DNA of 64,000 nucleotides from Zanthoxylum bungeanum (taxonomy: Eukaryota > Streptophyta > Magnoliopsida > Sapindales > Rutaceae): NCBI GenBank assembly GCA_019454045.1, contig SKCR01020750.1:186001-250000 (forward strand). Direction: 5' to 3'. Position numbers and translations under genes: made by a program. Shown here piece after piece: positions 45,869 through 57,949 of the stretch (position 1 is its first letter; every line of letters begins with the position of its first letter). The notes under the pieces were generated by a model that searched no databases, had not been told where the DNA came from, and was given only the letters and a program-made list of their open reading frames with translations.

Positions 45869-47269
45869 ATGACGGATCCACGGCGGCTGAGCCGCCTTCG
45901 AAGCACGAGGCAGCAACTGAAACAAACGACAAGAACCTTCATCAATAATATCTTCACATTCCTTTTCCTCTCTCTGATCTTATACTCATTTCGTTCTGTC
46001 GTCGAGAATGGGTCTCACGTCCTCACCTCCTTCATCGATCACGACGCCTCTCTCAAGTCCCTCCTCTCTCGCATCGACTTATCAGATCACCACTCCTCCT
46101 CCACCACGCGCCGCCACGGCCTCCACACCCCCACCCAACGTCGCCGCCAGTTCCTCCATCTGACGCGTGTCGGCACTTTCGGCGACGATTTCTTCTCCGG
46201 TGACGACTTTGATCGCTCGCTTTACGATCCTCAATTTAGAAGACCTATTAATGGCACTTCGGTAATTCTCTCTCATTTCGAACACAGTGTAGGGTTTTCA
46301 AATCAAATCGTCGATAGCGGTGTCGAAATTTTAAAAATTGTCCACTCAGGTGTTGCTTTCAAAACTACTGCTAGTTTGGATAAATCTTCTGATAAAGGAG
46401 AAGTAAATAGTGATCACGATGATGTTGAAAATGAACAAAATAAGGGTGAAAAAAATAGTCAAGATCTGGAAAGCATTGTTGATTTACAAATGTTTATTAA
46501 AGGATTGGAGCTTGGTGGCCGTGATGCGGCAGCGTTGTTTTTTCTTGTGAGTTTTTTATCAGCTGCTTATGGTTGGGTAATTCTTGGGTTTACTGCTATT
46601 TACTCCTGGGTTTTAGGGATCGTGTTTGTTACTGTTTGTAATGACTTAATTGGGAAGTTTAGTTCGTTAGCTGGTATCTTGTGGGATGGGTCTAGGTTGG
46701 GGTTAAAAAGACTTACTGGTTTTATTCTGATGAGATGGGCAGTTAGAGATGCGTTGACTCAGCTTCTCGGATGGTGGTTTTTTGGTGAAATTGAGGATCA
46801 GTACTCGTTTTTTAAGCTCTTTGTGAGGTTAAAGTTGATGCCATTTTCAATTATGTCACCATGGATCGGGGGGTTTGAAAAAGAGGTTTCGGGGTTTTTG
46901 TTTGCATGGGCTTTGTTGGATACTTTGGTGGCATTTATATTCTCTGTTGATGCTTGGATTGCTATTGTGGATTCAAGGAAGACGGGGTGGGAAATAGTTA
47001 AAGAAGGTTGTTATTTGATATCGACAATGGTGAATCAAGGTATACAAATTAAATGTTTGGAGGCTACACTTTGTGGGTCATTTACAAGATGGGCTTTGGC
47101 TCACACGCTTGGGAAATCTTTTGCTGCGATGTTACAGTCAGTTGCGGAGGTTTACTTTATGGTGGCTTGGCTGATATTTTTCTTCGTTACAAGGTGTAGG
47201 GAGGCTAGTTTGGAGGGAAGGAGGTTTGGATTGAGAGAACTGGAGGGCTTGGTTGAGAGAAATAGATGA
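45869..47269 (+). CDS. Intronless plant multi-pass membrane protein, 466 aa, function unknown
   Basis: The only convincing host gene. I use the first ATG (MTDPRRLSRLRSTRQQ). The N-terminus is basic (R5, R6, R9, R11, R14), followed by a hydrophobic span at about 28-42 (IFTFLFLSLILYSF). A soluble stretch rich in S/H/R/D follows, then an acidic linker (172-200). Hydrophobic spans are at about 220-240 and 242-258, weaker ones near 284-303, then 341-366 (GFLFAWALLDTLVAFIFSVD) and 427-441 (VYFMVAWLIFFFV). A basic tail ends RELEGLVERNR. Composition and frame are coding-like with no stops. The first span may be a signal anchor; the compartment cannot be told. I recognise no enzyme motif or transporter signature; it looks like a conserved uncharacterised plant family. 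It sits between transposon blocks on both sides. Confidence 0.85.
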   Translation: MTDPRRLSRLRSTRQQLKQTTRTFINNIFTFLFLSLILYSFRSVVENGSHVLTSFIDHDASLKSLLSRIDLSDHHSSSTTRRHGLHTPTQRRRQFLHLTRVGTFGDDFFSGDDFDRSLYDPQFRRPINGTSVILSHFEHSVGFSNQIVDSGVEILKIVHSGVAFKTTASLDKSSDKGEVNSDHDDVENEQNKGEKNSQDLESIVDLQMFIKGLELGGRDAAALFFLVSFLSAAYGWVILGFTAIYSWVLGIVFVTVCNDLIGKFSSLAGILWDGSRLGLKRLTGFILMRWAVRDALTQLLGWWFFGEIEDQYSFFKLFVRLKLMPFSIMSPWIGGFEKEVSGFLFAWALLDTLVAFIFSVDAWIAIVDSRKTGWEIVKEGCYLISTMVNQGIQIKCLEATLCGSFTRWALAHTLGKSFAAMLQSVAEVYFMVAWLIFFFVTRCREASLEGRRFGLRELEGLVERNR

Positions 47270-48572
47270 AATGCTTTGGTACTGGTGGTGAGTCAATTTC
47301 ACTTCCACTTGTGGCCTTCAATTGTTATGCTAAAAGTGGTGGTTATCTATCCATTTCTTTTGTGTTGCTGTTTTGCAGTTCCTGTGATTCAGCACTGTGA
47401 CTTTGGTATAGTCTCCAGCGACGTGTTGTAATGTACCCTATGACGAGACAGTATACTACGTGTGTATGTTCCATGAAAAAGCTTCATATGTATATTTTGT
47501 TACAGATATTGCTTTGGATGCATTACAATATATGTTCCTGGGTGATGATATAACTAAGAATGGTGTTGCCTTGCCTTGTCAGGTATTAGTTATTCTGTTA
47601 TGCTTCTGGTCTTCTTTTATCTTTTCAAATTTTGTTCATTAACAACTTTTGATGTATTAGAATCACAGTATTGATAGAATTATCAAAAAAATAGAGCAGG
47701 GATAGGACATTGCAGAATATTCTGCATAAATTTTTATTTTATTCATCAAAAATATTTTTTTCCATTGCATACTTTTGTAAATGCTTTGTTGTATATGGGT
47801 TTTTTCACCAGCATGTTACCTGCTGCACCTGTTGGATATGTTATTCAGGAATAGGAAGTAAATTGAATAGATTAAGAATCAGGCAGGCAAGCTTAGGAAG
47901 TCGGGCACTGTACCGAGAAAATTGGGTGAATTTTGGGAAGATGTTCTTAGGAAAATGCCACCAAGGACATTTATGAGTTGATAAATGGGGAATTTGGGTG
48001 GCTATGTATTAGTTTGGTTGTGTGAGGCATACCTGAGGGGTCATCATTAACATCCTCTCTTGAGCTTGTACAAGTCATATCAAGATTATACTATATACTG
48101 AACAGCAAAGGCAGACTTGATGGGATGAGTGTTCTGTTTAGGGTTAAGATTAAGCTCCTCCCCCAATAATCTCAAAGAAGCAAGTCTTCAGAAACAATTG
48201 AGAGAAGAGCTTATGTTAAAGTTACTAATTTTAAAATGTAATTAGTTACATATGTAATTTGGAGCTTATGTTCAAGATTATCTTCTACATATGTAATTAG
48301 TTGCTTTGGATGATTTGCTGCTAGATTCTTGCATTGGGATGGGCTATCTAGAGCCAAGCTTAATATGGTAATTTATTGTGTATCAAAATAATTGAATATC
48401 GGCATTTGTATTGAGAACCATAAAACTGTGTCATGTGAGGTGTCAGAATGTACAGCTTCAAATATATAGGGAAAAATTGAAATCCAAGCTCGATCAGAGG
48501 TCAGAAGTGGGGTTTCACTATGTTGATTCTTAAGAAATCGCAAATTAGACAATTTGTATGTACTTTAACAAA
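47270..48572 (+). other. 3' UTR and downstream intergenic DNA
   Basis: No second gene found. Chance ORFs of 60-88 codons (47460-47976) have no domain. No clear AATAAA signal was seen. A 30-bp direct repeat with ACATATGTAATTAGTT-like sequence is at about 48235-48300. Confidence 0.5.
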
Positions 48573-48577
48573 AGGAA

Positions 48578-51500
48578 TGTAACACCCCGTCAGAGGTAAA
48601 GATGCTACCAACAGGAGACATGATTGACTCATCTTCATAAGCCTCTAAATTTACAGGAAATCATGCATGATGTATCCTAAAACTGGACAACTTGGATCAC
48701 AATGCAGCATCAAACGGAATCTAAGAAAACATCAAAACAAAATAAAAGGACCTCATGTTCACACAAAATTCATCAAAATCATATCCTAAGGGCCCCGTAC
48801 CCACATCATCTATCAACACTCAAGGTCTCTATGCCCACAACATCATAAGCAATCACAACATTTACTAAATATATATACAAACAGTGTGCTCGGCACGACA
48901 AATAAAATATTGATCATAAATCCCAGACTTCTAAAACTCTTCCCATGACACTTGCGAGGGTGACTGCCACTTGGGTGATCCGCGTCTCGAGCATGACTTC
49001 CAAAGCTGTCGTGGTCAACCAATCTGGAAGCCAACCTGCAAAACTAACAAACTGATTTGGTGTGACTTTTAAAAACTCAGTAAGTAACCATGTAGTATTA
49101 CAACAAACAAGTCAAACATATACAACAAACAAACAAATCAACTTTTATTATCCTTTATTCTTTACCATGAAAAATCCTCTTATCTACATATTTACATATA
49201 TGTCAATATATTAGCCGAACATTCAAATCACACAAAGCATCAACCCGAACATCACAGAACAAAACAGTTTACATCGAATCCATTTCCATCATATGAGACG
49301 AGGAGTCAAGTTTACTATACTTTATTACGATTAAGCATCTTTGAGATATCATTAAATCGATAAAACAAACATGATTCCTTTAATTCAAAACATAATTCCT
49401 TCTATTTAAAATATACTTTAACTTTCTTTAATTACAGTAACCTTACAATAGCTTAATATTTATGACCCACTCATATCAGTGCAGAAATCATATCTCACTT
49501 CTCTTATATTTATGTACATCCAATTCCAGAATTCCTACTTGGAGACATAACTAATATCAGAAGCTTACAACTCTTTTACAATATACGTACATACAATAAC
49601 AAACTTAACATACGTATATATAACATCTTCTATTCACACCGATTTTCAAGTCATTCATTCATTCCACGTAAACATCCATAGTCCATACATATCACGAAAT
49701 CTATCATATACACACACATAATCAGGTATGCATGCAATCACCGTGTAACTAATAACGAAGCATACACAACAGTCAGGGCATCCGGAAACACAATCAAGAC
49801 AACACATACATATGAGATGACTCACACATACAATGCTCGTACGAGACTCATTACTTATTTTAGAATAAGTATGAGATGAATGTCGTCTGAACGGATTCCT
49901 AACCAGCTCGACTGCTATACCAAGAAACTATCAACCAAATAAATATACACACATGAGCACATATCAAAAAACACTACTCATAGCACGATTACTCATACGC
50001 AAGTATATACATGACACACACTTCAAGTTTCCAAATACTCATATACATACATATATCTCAAACATATAAACATACATCTCTCTTCAAATTTGGATACCAT
50101 ATCATATAATACTCTTCATGTCTTTTACTTATGGATCAAACATATTTGCTTTCAAGAGTTCTTATCAGGAAACATTCATGGCATAGAAACTTACTAGTTA
50201 AGACACACTTATTCATGAAACACATATTTTCCCCCACGTACCTTGACCATTTAGGAAAAGCTTAGTTTATATCAACTTCCCATCACTCTTAATCCCCCAA
50301 ACACCACACAGATAAATCACATGTATCAGTTAACAACAAACTTATCGAAACACCGTGCACAAACACATGTTTATACAAATTCAGAAACCATAAAAATTTC
50401 CCACTTACCGATCTTATTTACTCAAGTCATACCTTATCATTTCATGCATATACAAATACATATTCATATATATATATATATATATATTCATTCACATACA
50501 CTTATGCATACCATTATAGGTTCATATATTGACATACATCAATAGACATTCATATCACCCAATATTTCACTTCATACTATAACATTATAAAAATTCTTAC
50601 ATCTGGTGGTCGATAGGCTTAACTATACATGATCCTGAACTTGTCTCAAACTATATATATATATTTGAACGCAAACCAACAATCAAGTACTCTTCGCATG
50701 AGTTACTTACCTGGCTTTGCGAGTACTCCAAGTCCTAGTCAAATTTGTTAAAACAAATGACGAACGCCGTCAGAATCACTACTTATGGAGTTCTCGACAA
50801 TACTATGATAAAATTCTGGATCTTTTCGGAACAACCAAATCAAGTTCGATTTCAATACTTTTAGTTTCAGCAAACTTAAAACATCATTATAAACTAACCC
50901 AAGTCATTAATTAACTTAAATTATCAGTTTACGTATTTTTAGAAAATCTTCCAGAAAAGGTTCCGCAAACGCTAAAGAATGGTCCAAAACCCTCCGAACC
51001 TTTCCGGATTTAACTAAACATGTCTGTAATATCATGTATAACTCTTAAATATCGTTAAAATCAAAACACATCATTATACGCAACAACTCAGTTTTACTTG
51101 AAACTTGCATATTCTATCGGATCGACCAAACTCGTTTCGTTTTCACTCGGATTCTACCAAATGCACAAATTCAATATACTTATGCTCAAACAATTCAATT
51201 TATATCAATATGTTATTCTATGAAGCTATTAGATACATCCGAACATTTAACGGAAAACTTGAAATTAGTGACTTTTTACCGGGAGGTCTTACCGAGATTT
51301 CGAGGCCATATACGGACTCCAAACGATCCCACTAACACACTGGAATCGATGAAATTCCAACCAAATCTTTCTTCCTCGTTTCGCATGCAACCGTGCACGG
51401 AATAAAAAATCTGCCATCGCCTATTTGTAATACTCTCCGAGAGCTTCGATTTAGCGGTGACTTGGGCCGTGAAACGAAGCGAGGAGCCGAGATCGACAAA

Positions 51501-52172
51501 CCCATGTGCACACCTATTTCTTCTTTCTGTCGCCATTGTCGGCGTTGTGGGGGCTGCCGCCGGCCACCACAATGTGGTGGGGTGGCCGACGCACCACCTG
51601 GCTGGACACGCCAGCCGACAGTGGCCGGCAGGCCGTCGGCATGACCAGCAACGCAAGGGGCGACATTTTTTGGGGTGAAGGGTCGACTTATAAGATTTGA
51701 GAAGTTATGTCATTTTGGCAATTAAGGGAAACTTCAGGGTATTTATAGGAAAGTTTCCGAAAATTACAATATGACTTCCGAAAATTACAATTAGGTCTCC
51801 GTCATGGGGCTTTCTCAAAAATTCATATTTTTGAAGCTCTTCCGATGTAAATTTCGAAAAGTGTGCAACATGAAAGTTGTTCATCTTAGAAAAACGAGTC
51901 TAATTGTTCAATAATCAGCCCAATTGGAGTTCGTGTGTTATATTTATAGCCGAAACAAGAAATATTTACGTGTATAATGATATAATCAGAAATCGCGTAA
52001 CCGGTTCTCAGAACCACCCGTTTTCCAATGCGACAAAACTTCATTTTAAAATATTTCAATATATTTTCCAACACATATATATAATCTTATTTTCAAATAC
52101 CATCACATTCCAAATCCTTAGATTTAATTCGGAAACCGTCCAATATTATTTCGAAAAACTCGGGTTATTGCA
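48578..52172 (-). mobile_element. E1: giant solo LTR (3595 bp)
   Basis: Starts TGTAACACCCCG and ends GGGTTATTGCA, with perfect 5-bp flanks AGGAA (48573-48577, 52173-52177). There is no second LTR, primer site or coding region, so it reads as a solo LTR left by LTR-LTR recombination. A TATAAATA box on the minus strand (about 51737) suggests the element ran leftward. A GC-rich patch with inverted GGCCACC/GGTGGCC words lies at 51530-51640, and a (TA)n run at 50465-50490. It shares landmarks with E2, such as TATTTTAGAATAAGTATGAG (49857) and ACATGAAAGTTG (51869). A long-LTR chromovirus (Tekay/Del) is my guess. Confidence 0.8.
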
Positions 52173-52177
52173 AGGAA

Positions 52178-53937
52178 GCGCAAACATCTTCAAATGGAAG
52201 AAATTATGTACTTTAAAAAAGAAAGCACAAACATCTTCAGATGGAAGAAATTTTTTTATTTTTTTTTTGGGTCTCAATTCTACACAAAATACGTAAGAAC
52301 TAATTGAATATTTGTATCAATATTTATGGAGGTTCTGTAGATGTGCAGTTGATCCGTCCTCCAGCCAATGATCGATATGCAATTGCAAATCATAACTAAG
52401 GTTAATTAAATTACTACACACTAGCAACAACTTTGTGGCCCTTTTGCCCCCAACAGTTGTGGTTTCGTGGCAAATAATTTATGATTGATTGTCAGGTCCT
52501 GAGTTTGAATCCATGTGTGTATTTTTTATAAGATCATGGGACAACCAGAGGTTTTACATGTTCCGTTTAAATTCGGATTGGATGATTTGGCGGCAAAATT
52601 TCTTACGTTTTAAAAAAAAATTCATTACCCCATTGGCAGCATGAATCAATTAAATCCTCAAAAGGGTTGTCTTTAGATGAAGTGCTAAAGACATAGAAAG
52701 ATCCTTCGGTTCTTTACTAGAGAACCAGTACAATGAACAACTTCAAAAAAAAATGCTTTCTTAAGAGATGTAGAATTTTGAGTCGATGGAAAAATCATAC
52801 AGATCTTGAGCTTGAACAAGAAGTGTTGTTGAGACATTAGAAATTTTTTTTTAAAAATAACCTTATTTTTTATTATTTATTATAAAAAATAAATATTACC
52901 TCATAACTTGTTTACTCTTTAATCCTAAAATTTAAAATTTTATTAGTCTTCAGTCCCTTTTTAATATTCCTTAATCCAGAAGTGATTTGACATATTTTTT
53001 TTCTCTCTTGTACCCTTGAAAAGAATCAAATTATTGTTCACAAGAACAATAATTGAATTATTATTTTTTTGCTTAAAAAAAAGTGTGTAAGCTTAAATAT
53101 ATTTTAACTCGTTGTCTCTCTTTTGAGCACTGCGTTTTGAAATCACTTATTTTTATTTTAATACATACTAAATATTAATTACTCTTTGGTTGTTGATGAA
53201 ACTACTTATAGTCACATTGTGACTGTGCCTAAATAAATACAAACCAGACATACACCTAATTGAAAGTTATGTTGTGACTGTAGGTAGAAAAATACAATCA
53301 TAATGTGATTGAGGTCACAAATGTGATTGTGCTCAATGTACCTGAGGGTCGACAATGTGATTGGGATAACTAATGTGATTGAGATCACAAGTATGACTAA
53401 TGGTTAGTAATATACTTGAGGTCAAGAGTATGACTATGCTCAATGTGATCGATGGTCGATAATATGATTGAAGATCAGAATGTAACTGGTGTTATAATTA
53501 TGATTGTTTTCAATATGACCAAGGTTCGTCAATTTCATGACCCAAAAACAGGGTCAATGATTTTTAGGTAAATAACATAAATATAATAAATTTCAAAGAC
53601 TAATCAAATGACTAAAATTTAAAGGAAATTAGTGAAAGATTCAAAACATACACCAGAGACTTTTAAAAACATAAATAAAAGTAAAATCATGCATAAAATA
53701 TTAAAAATATTTTCATAGTTTAATGTGAACACCTATCATAAATAAAAAATCAAAATTCAAAATGAGGGTCCGAGTATGCAATCCACCACCTAATAAATTC
53801 ATAGTCTGAAAATTTTAAATACATGTCAAGTAACTTCGAAAACGTACCACGAAGGAGTTACGAAGAGAATTCACTCATCGTGATCTAAAGTCTTTGAGAA
53901 ATCAACCACATTCCTTATTTTCCAACTAATGATAGAT
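52178..53937. other. AT-rich intergenic DNA between E1 and E2
   Basis: No gene. A possible SINE-like stretch at 52440-52625 has a B-box-like GAGTTTGAATCC (52508-52520) and a run of nine A (about 52612). A degenerate repeat is at 53225-53520. The rest is AT-rich with no clear element. Confidence 0.5.
53225..53520. repeat. Degenerate minisatellite with TGTGATTGAGGTCACA words
   Basis: About a dozen imperfect units of 20-30 bp around (A)ATGTGATTGAGGTCACAA, ATATGATTG, CTCAATGTGA. Several units are self-complementary at TGTGA..TCACA. Confidence 0.6.
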
Positions 53938-56670
53938 ATTGATGTCATACCCCGCTAAATCCGGACATGTGATCGGTAGGAGACAGCCTAGCCATCACCC
54001 TGAATCTGTGACATGCACCTACTATACATAATGACAGACTGACTACACACATGGTTATTATGCTAATATGATCATGAATTATTGTAATCTCACTAAACAT
54101 GCCCACAATACTGAATATGAATATAACATATATATACATATCATGAATATACACATGCGTGCATATCTTTTACATATACAACTTAATACTACTAACACAG
54201 AAGTACATGAATACATACAAGGTCTTATGGCCTGACTTGACAATAATTAATTACTGGGCCCGACTCTGCCTTTGACGACTGTGGTGTATAATGACTGCCG
54301 TTGGGTCTCATCTCATCTAAAGCTTATCCTCGGCAAGCATGATCCTATAACCTGTAAAACAACTGGAGAGTGAGGTGGGTCAGGTATTTTGAAAGACCTG
54401 GTGAGTGAATACTAGAGTGGCAAAAGAAACAAGATTATAAACATGAAAAACCTGGGATCTAAAACTGCAAGGCAAAATAAAGACAATAACAACATGAGCT
54501 GAAAGAAAAGAAAGACTTGGCTGAATACTAAGGCCATGGCATGAGAGACCGAAATTAAAACTTGACTGAAAATTGAGTCGTGACATGTATAATGATAACT
54601 GAAATATGACGTGAGACAGAACATATTGACGTGACTGAACATGAACTTGAAAACTAGAGCTGACAACGTGAACTACTAACATGAACACGACTTAAGAATA
54701 CATGAATTTAACCGAAAGCCGACATAAACTACATGACATGATCTCTGACATGGCCTGGAATGCTGTCATGAGCTGCTATCTAATGACATACTATCCTGAT
54801 ATGAACTTAGATGTGTTGAACCTGATTACCTGAACCAAACATGTGTGACTGAAGGCTACATGACTTGTCTAACTGAGAATCATGACGTGACGTGTCCTGG
54901 AAACATAAAACTATATGTGAAAACATGATTTGAATTCTGAAACCCATGAACATTTCTGGAAATTGGAATGCATGATACATGATTTACCTGAACGTTACGT
55001 GACTGACATGAGAACATGAACTAAAACCTAATAACATGAGTTGAAATGCATAACATGAAATGTAAGAACATAGAAACTTAATTGAACTGCATATTGAATA
55101 CGCGAGCTGAAATACTGAATACAAGAACTGAAGGACTGCAGATAAATTATGAACGTGAATGATGTGGACTGACGGGTGTACTAGTTTATGCACACAAGCT
55201 CGTATAGTGTCCATTACCTATTTTAGAATAGGTATGAGATGTACACTGTCTGAAAAAAAATCTTAACCAGTAATTCCAATATGGGGACGTACATGCTGAT
55301 TATATGGATTGAAAACAAAAAGGTGACTGAGTTGCAACCTAAAGACGAGCATTGAATGCATAAACTTTGAAAGTTATACTGAAACGTGCCTATAAATTGA
55401 GACTTACAAATACCAAACCACACAAACCCATGGCAAAACCATCCCAAACATGTGCATGAAATATAACATAAAGAATGAAAAACATAATTTGAAAACTAAT
55501 GTGCTTGACACATGAAATGCATGGATACAACTTGAATGATATGAAATCATAAATTGAAATCTTATGGCATAGACTGAAATGATAACATGAACTACACTCA
55601 GAATGACCATGCAAAATCCTGACTCGATTCTGCAATTACATTAGTTGGACATGAATATCTAGAGACATGACATGCATGGATAAAGTTGTAATATGACATC
55701 ACATAGATGCATAAATCATAAAACGTAGCTAAACATATAAACATGAAAATTATAACTGAAAATCTGTAATACACGAACATGATCTGAAAGCTAAGTCGCG
55801 TGTTGTAAACTTATAACTTGAAACATAATCATATACTGAATCTGAGTACATACAGGTGTCTGAAAAATTGAGTTCCAAAATATTATATTCATAAACTGAA
55901 AAATGCAACGATTGGGATTGAGACGTCTCCCCACATCGCCATATGTATCGGGATTGTGTCGTCACCCCCGCGTACGCTCTCACATGTTTTGAAAATATGA
56001 AAAACCACACCAGTATAGTAACTTGGGGCATGAAACCTACCTAGAGGGACCAAGCACCGCGTATGTAGAGGAATATGAATATGAACATGAGCCTGTGAGG
56101 ATGATTAGTGCCCAAAGGCAAGCAAACCCGAGATACGAAACGTGAGGGGATTGCACTAAACTCATGGTGTGAAAACATATGCATATACTTATAAAACAAT
56201 TTTCTAAATCATGATCTGAATTTCATAAAATCATTTTATGAAAACGTATAACTTAAACACGTAACTGAAAAACATATTCTGAATATTGATATGCACGGTA
56301 TCCAAGCGACTTGAAAATATCAAAAATAACATGAAATCATATACTTAAAATTTATAACATTAACTAACATGAATAACATGACATAAAGTACATGGAAATA
56401 TGACTACACATGAATCTTGAGTACATGGTTGAACTACTGAATTACATGAACTAAGAACTTGAGAAATTTGAACTGTCACCTGCTGAAACATAAATCCTAA
56501 ACATATAATACATAACATGAACCGAAATTAAGTTAGAAACTTAAATCATGAGCTAGTGGCATGAACTAGAGTTACAACTGAATGCCTAAACCAAATACGT
56601 GAGCTAATATAAAAAACGTAAGACATAACATGAATACATGAGTTGAATTCTTGAAAAGGAATACGTGAAA

Positions 56671-56802
56671 CGGGCTTAAGCGGAGCAGGTAAAACCTCCG
56701 ACTGTCCCAGGCTCTTACAAGAAATGCACTCCATGGATTCGAACCCAAGACCTCAAGGTGAGATCCTGAACCTTACATCACCAAGTCACGCCCTTTGGGG
56801 AC
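56671..56802 (-). mobile_element. tRNA-derived SINE-like unit, copy 1
   Basis: Minus strand: an A-box-like TGACTTGGTGATG near 56785 and a perfect B box GGTTCGAATCC (56734-56744) about 40 bp on, then a non-tRNA tail ending in TACCTGCTCCGCTTAAGCCC. The tRNA-derived promoter layout resembles Au-type plant SINEs. It lies inside E2. Confidence 0.5.
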
Positions 56803-56866
56803 ATCATGCATGCAAGAAACTCTTTTTTTGGAATCGTTGGAAACCCCACCGTCAAACAACCCCTTC

Positions 56867-56998
56867 CGGGCTTAAACGGAGTAGGTAAAACCCCCGGCTT
56901 TCTCAGACTCTTACAAGAAACGCACTCCATGGATTTAAACTCGGGACCTTAAGGTGAGATCCTGAACCCTACACCACCAAGCCACGTTCCTTGGGGAC
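56867..56998 (-). mobile_element. tRNA-derived SINE-like unit, copy 2
   Basis: The same unit repeated at an offset of about 196 bp, with a decayed B box (AGTTTAAATCC) and A box GTGGCTTGGTGGTG. The two copies differ at about 15 of 130 sites by eye. Confidence 0.5.
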
Positions 56999-57694
56999 CA
57001 TGCCAGTAATTCATTAAAACTGAATGCACAAATTTTGAATTCTAGGGTTCATGATGCACAAATTTGGGGGAATGAAAAATGCTGACTTGAACTCAAAATT
57101 TGGAGAATAAATGGATTATAATGACTTACTTGCATGAAAATAAACTTGGAATCATCATTTTCCTTTTCCAAAAATATGAGAGAAGTGATGAAGAATTTGA
57201 GTGTTTCTTGAGAACAAGGAACATATATGATGATGAAGAAAGAGTGTGAATATTGATTGTATTTATAGCAAAAGGGGTTGATTTTTTTTTTTTTATAATA
57301 AAGAGTGGTTAAAATAATACCATATGAATAAATTTTAAACTAGTCCGAAATTTATTGTTCACTCGATAAAAAGATATTTTTTGACATTCTTCTGATCGAT
57401 ATTTGGAAAATGATCAACATGAAAGTTGGAGATCCTAGTCTAAGATTTCCAACCATATAAAGATAACTAAAATTGGACATCGTGATAAAAATATAGGGCA
57501 AAAATACCGAAAGTTGTATGTAACTCAGTTAAGCTAAAAAGAAAGGGTTGGAATTGAAAATTTATCCCGACTCTCCAAGCGGGATTTCTAAGGTGTGAAA
57601 CTTACTAATACATGATTATATGCATATCAACATGTCATGTATGAATAACTGACTGTATGAGATATGTCATGAATAACCGAGGTGTTACAATTAA

Positions 57695-57949
57695 GGGGTA
57701 AGCAAACCATGCTTTCAGTAAGGATTACATATACTCACCTTAATTGGTTTTACAAAATCATGCATAATTAGTTTATTATATAGATATATATGTGTCTAAT
57801 TAACAAAGAAATATCGATGATACAATTTACAGAAAAATTCTAACAATTTATACATATACATAAATAAAATACAATATGCATCATCAATATAATTTAATCA
57901 TTTTACGAAAGTCGTCATGTGATCACACATTCAGGGTAGATTTGAGTAA
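57695..57949. other. AT-rich spacer, nothing recognised
   Basis: Between the E2 target site and the integrase relic. It may belong to the decayed Athila-like element. Confidence 0.4.

Larger units (their letters stand above)
53943..57689 (-). mobile_element. E2: giant solo LTR (3747 bp), same family as E1
   Basis: Starts TGTCATACCCCGC and ends CCGAGGTGTTACA, with flanks ATTGA (53938-53942) and ATTAA (57690-57694), a 5-bp TSD with one mismatch. It shares with E1 the opening, TATTTTAGAATAGGTATGAG (55220) and AACATGAAAGTTGG (57417). It is rich in ACATGA and AACTGAA words, which produce antisense chance ORFs. No internal region or coding. A SINE-like tandem dimer is inside. A minus-strand TATAAATAC (about 57258) suggests the same orientation as E1. 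Confidence 0.77.

Noticed and set aside
47460..47976. Second exons or a second gene after the membrane protein
   Set aside because: Short hydrophobic ORFs without domains, and no convincing splice signals linking them to a gene that already ends in a clean stop.
51276..51656. 126-residue ORF rich in Cys, Arg and Pro in E1
   Set aside because: It comes from a GC-rich patch of an LTR; three frames are open there at once. No domain.
53290..53400. TGTGATTGAGGTCACA looks like a bacterial CRP operator
   Set aside because: The context is plant intergenic DNA and the word is part of a degenerate minisatellite.
54380..55780. Several minus-strand ORFs of 60-100 residues with many F, S, C, H and V
   Set aside because: They are produced by the ACATGA/AACTGA-rich composition of E2 and overlap each other in different frames.
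56734..56744. B box GGTTCGAATCC as a tRNA gene
   Set aside because: No cloverleaf can be formed around it and a non-tRNA tail follows; SINE-like is the better call.
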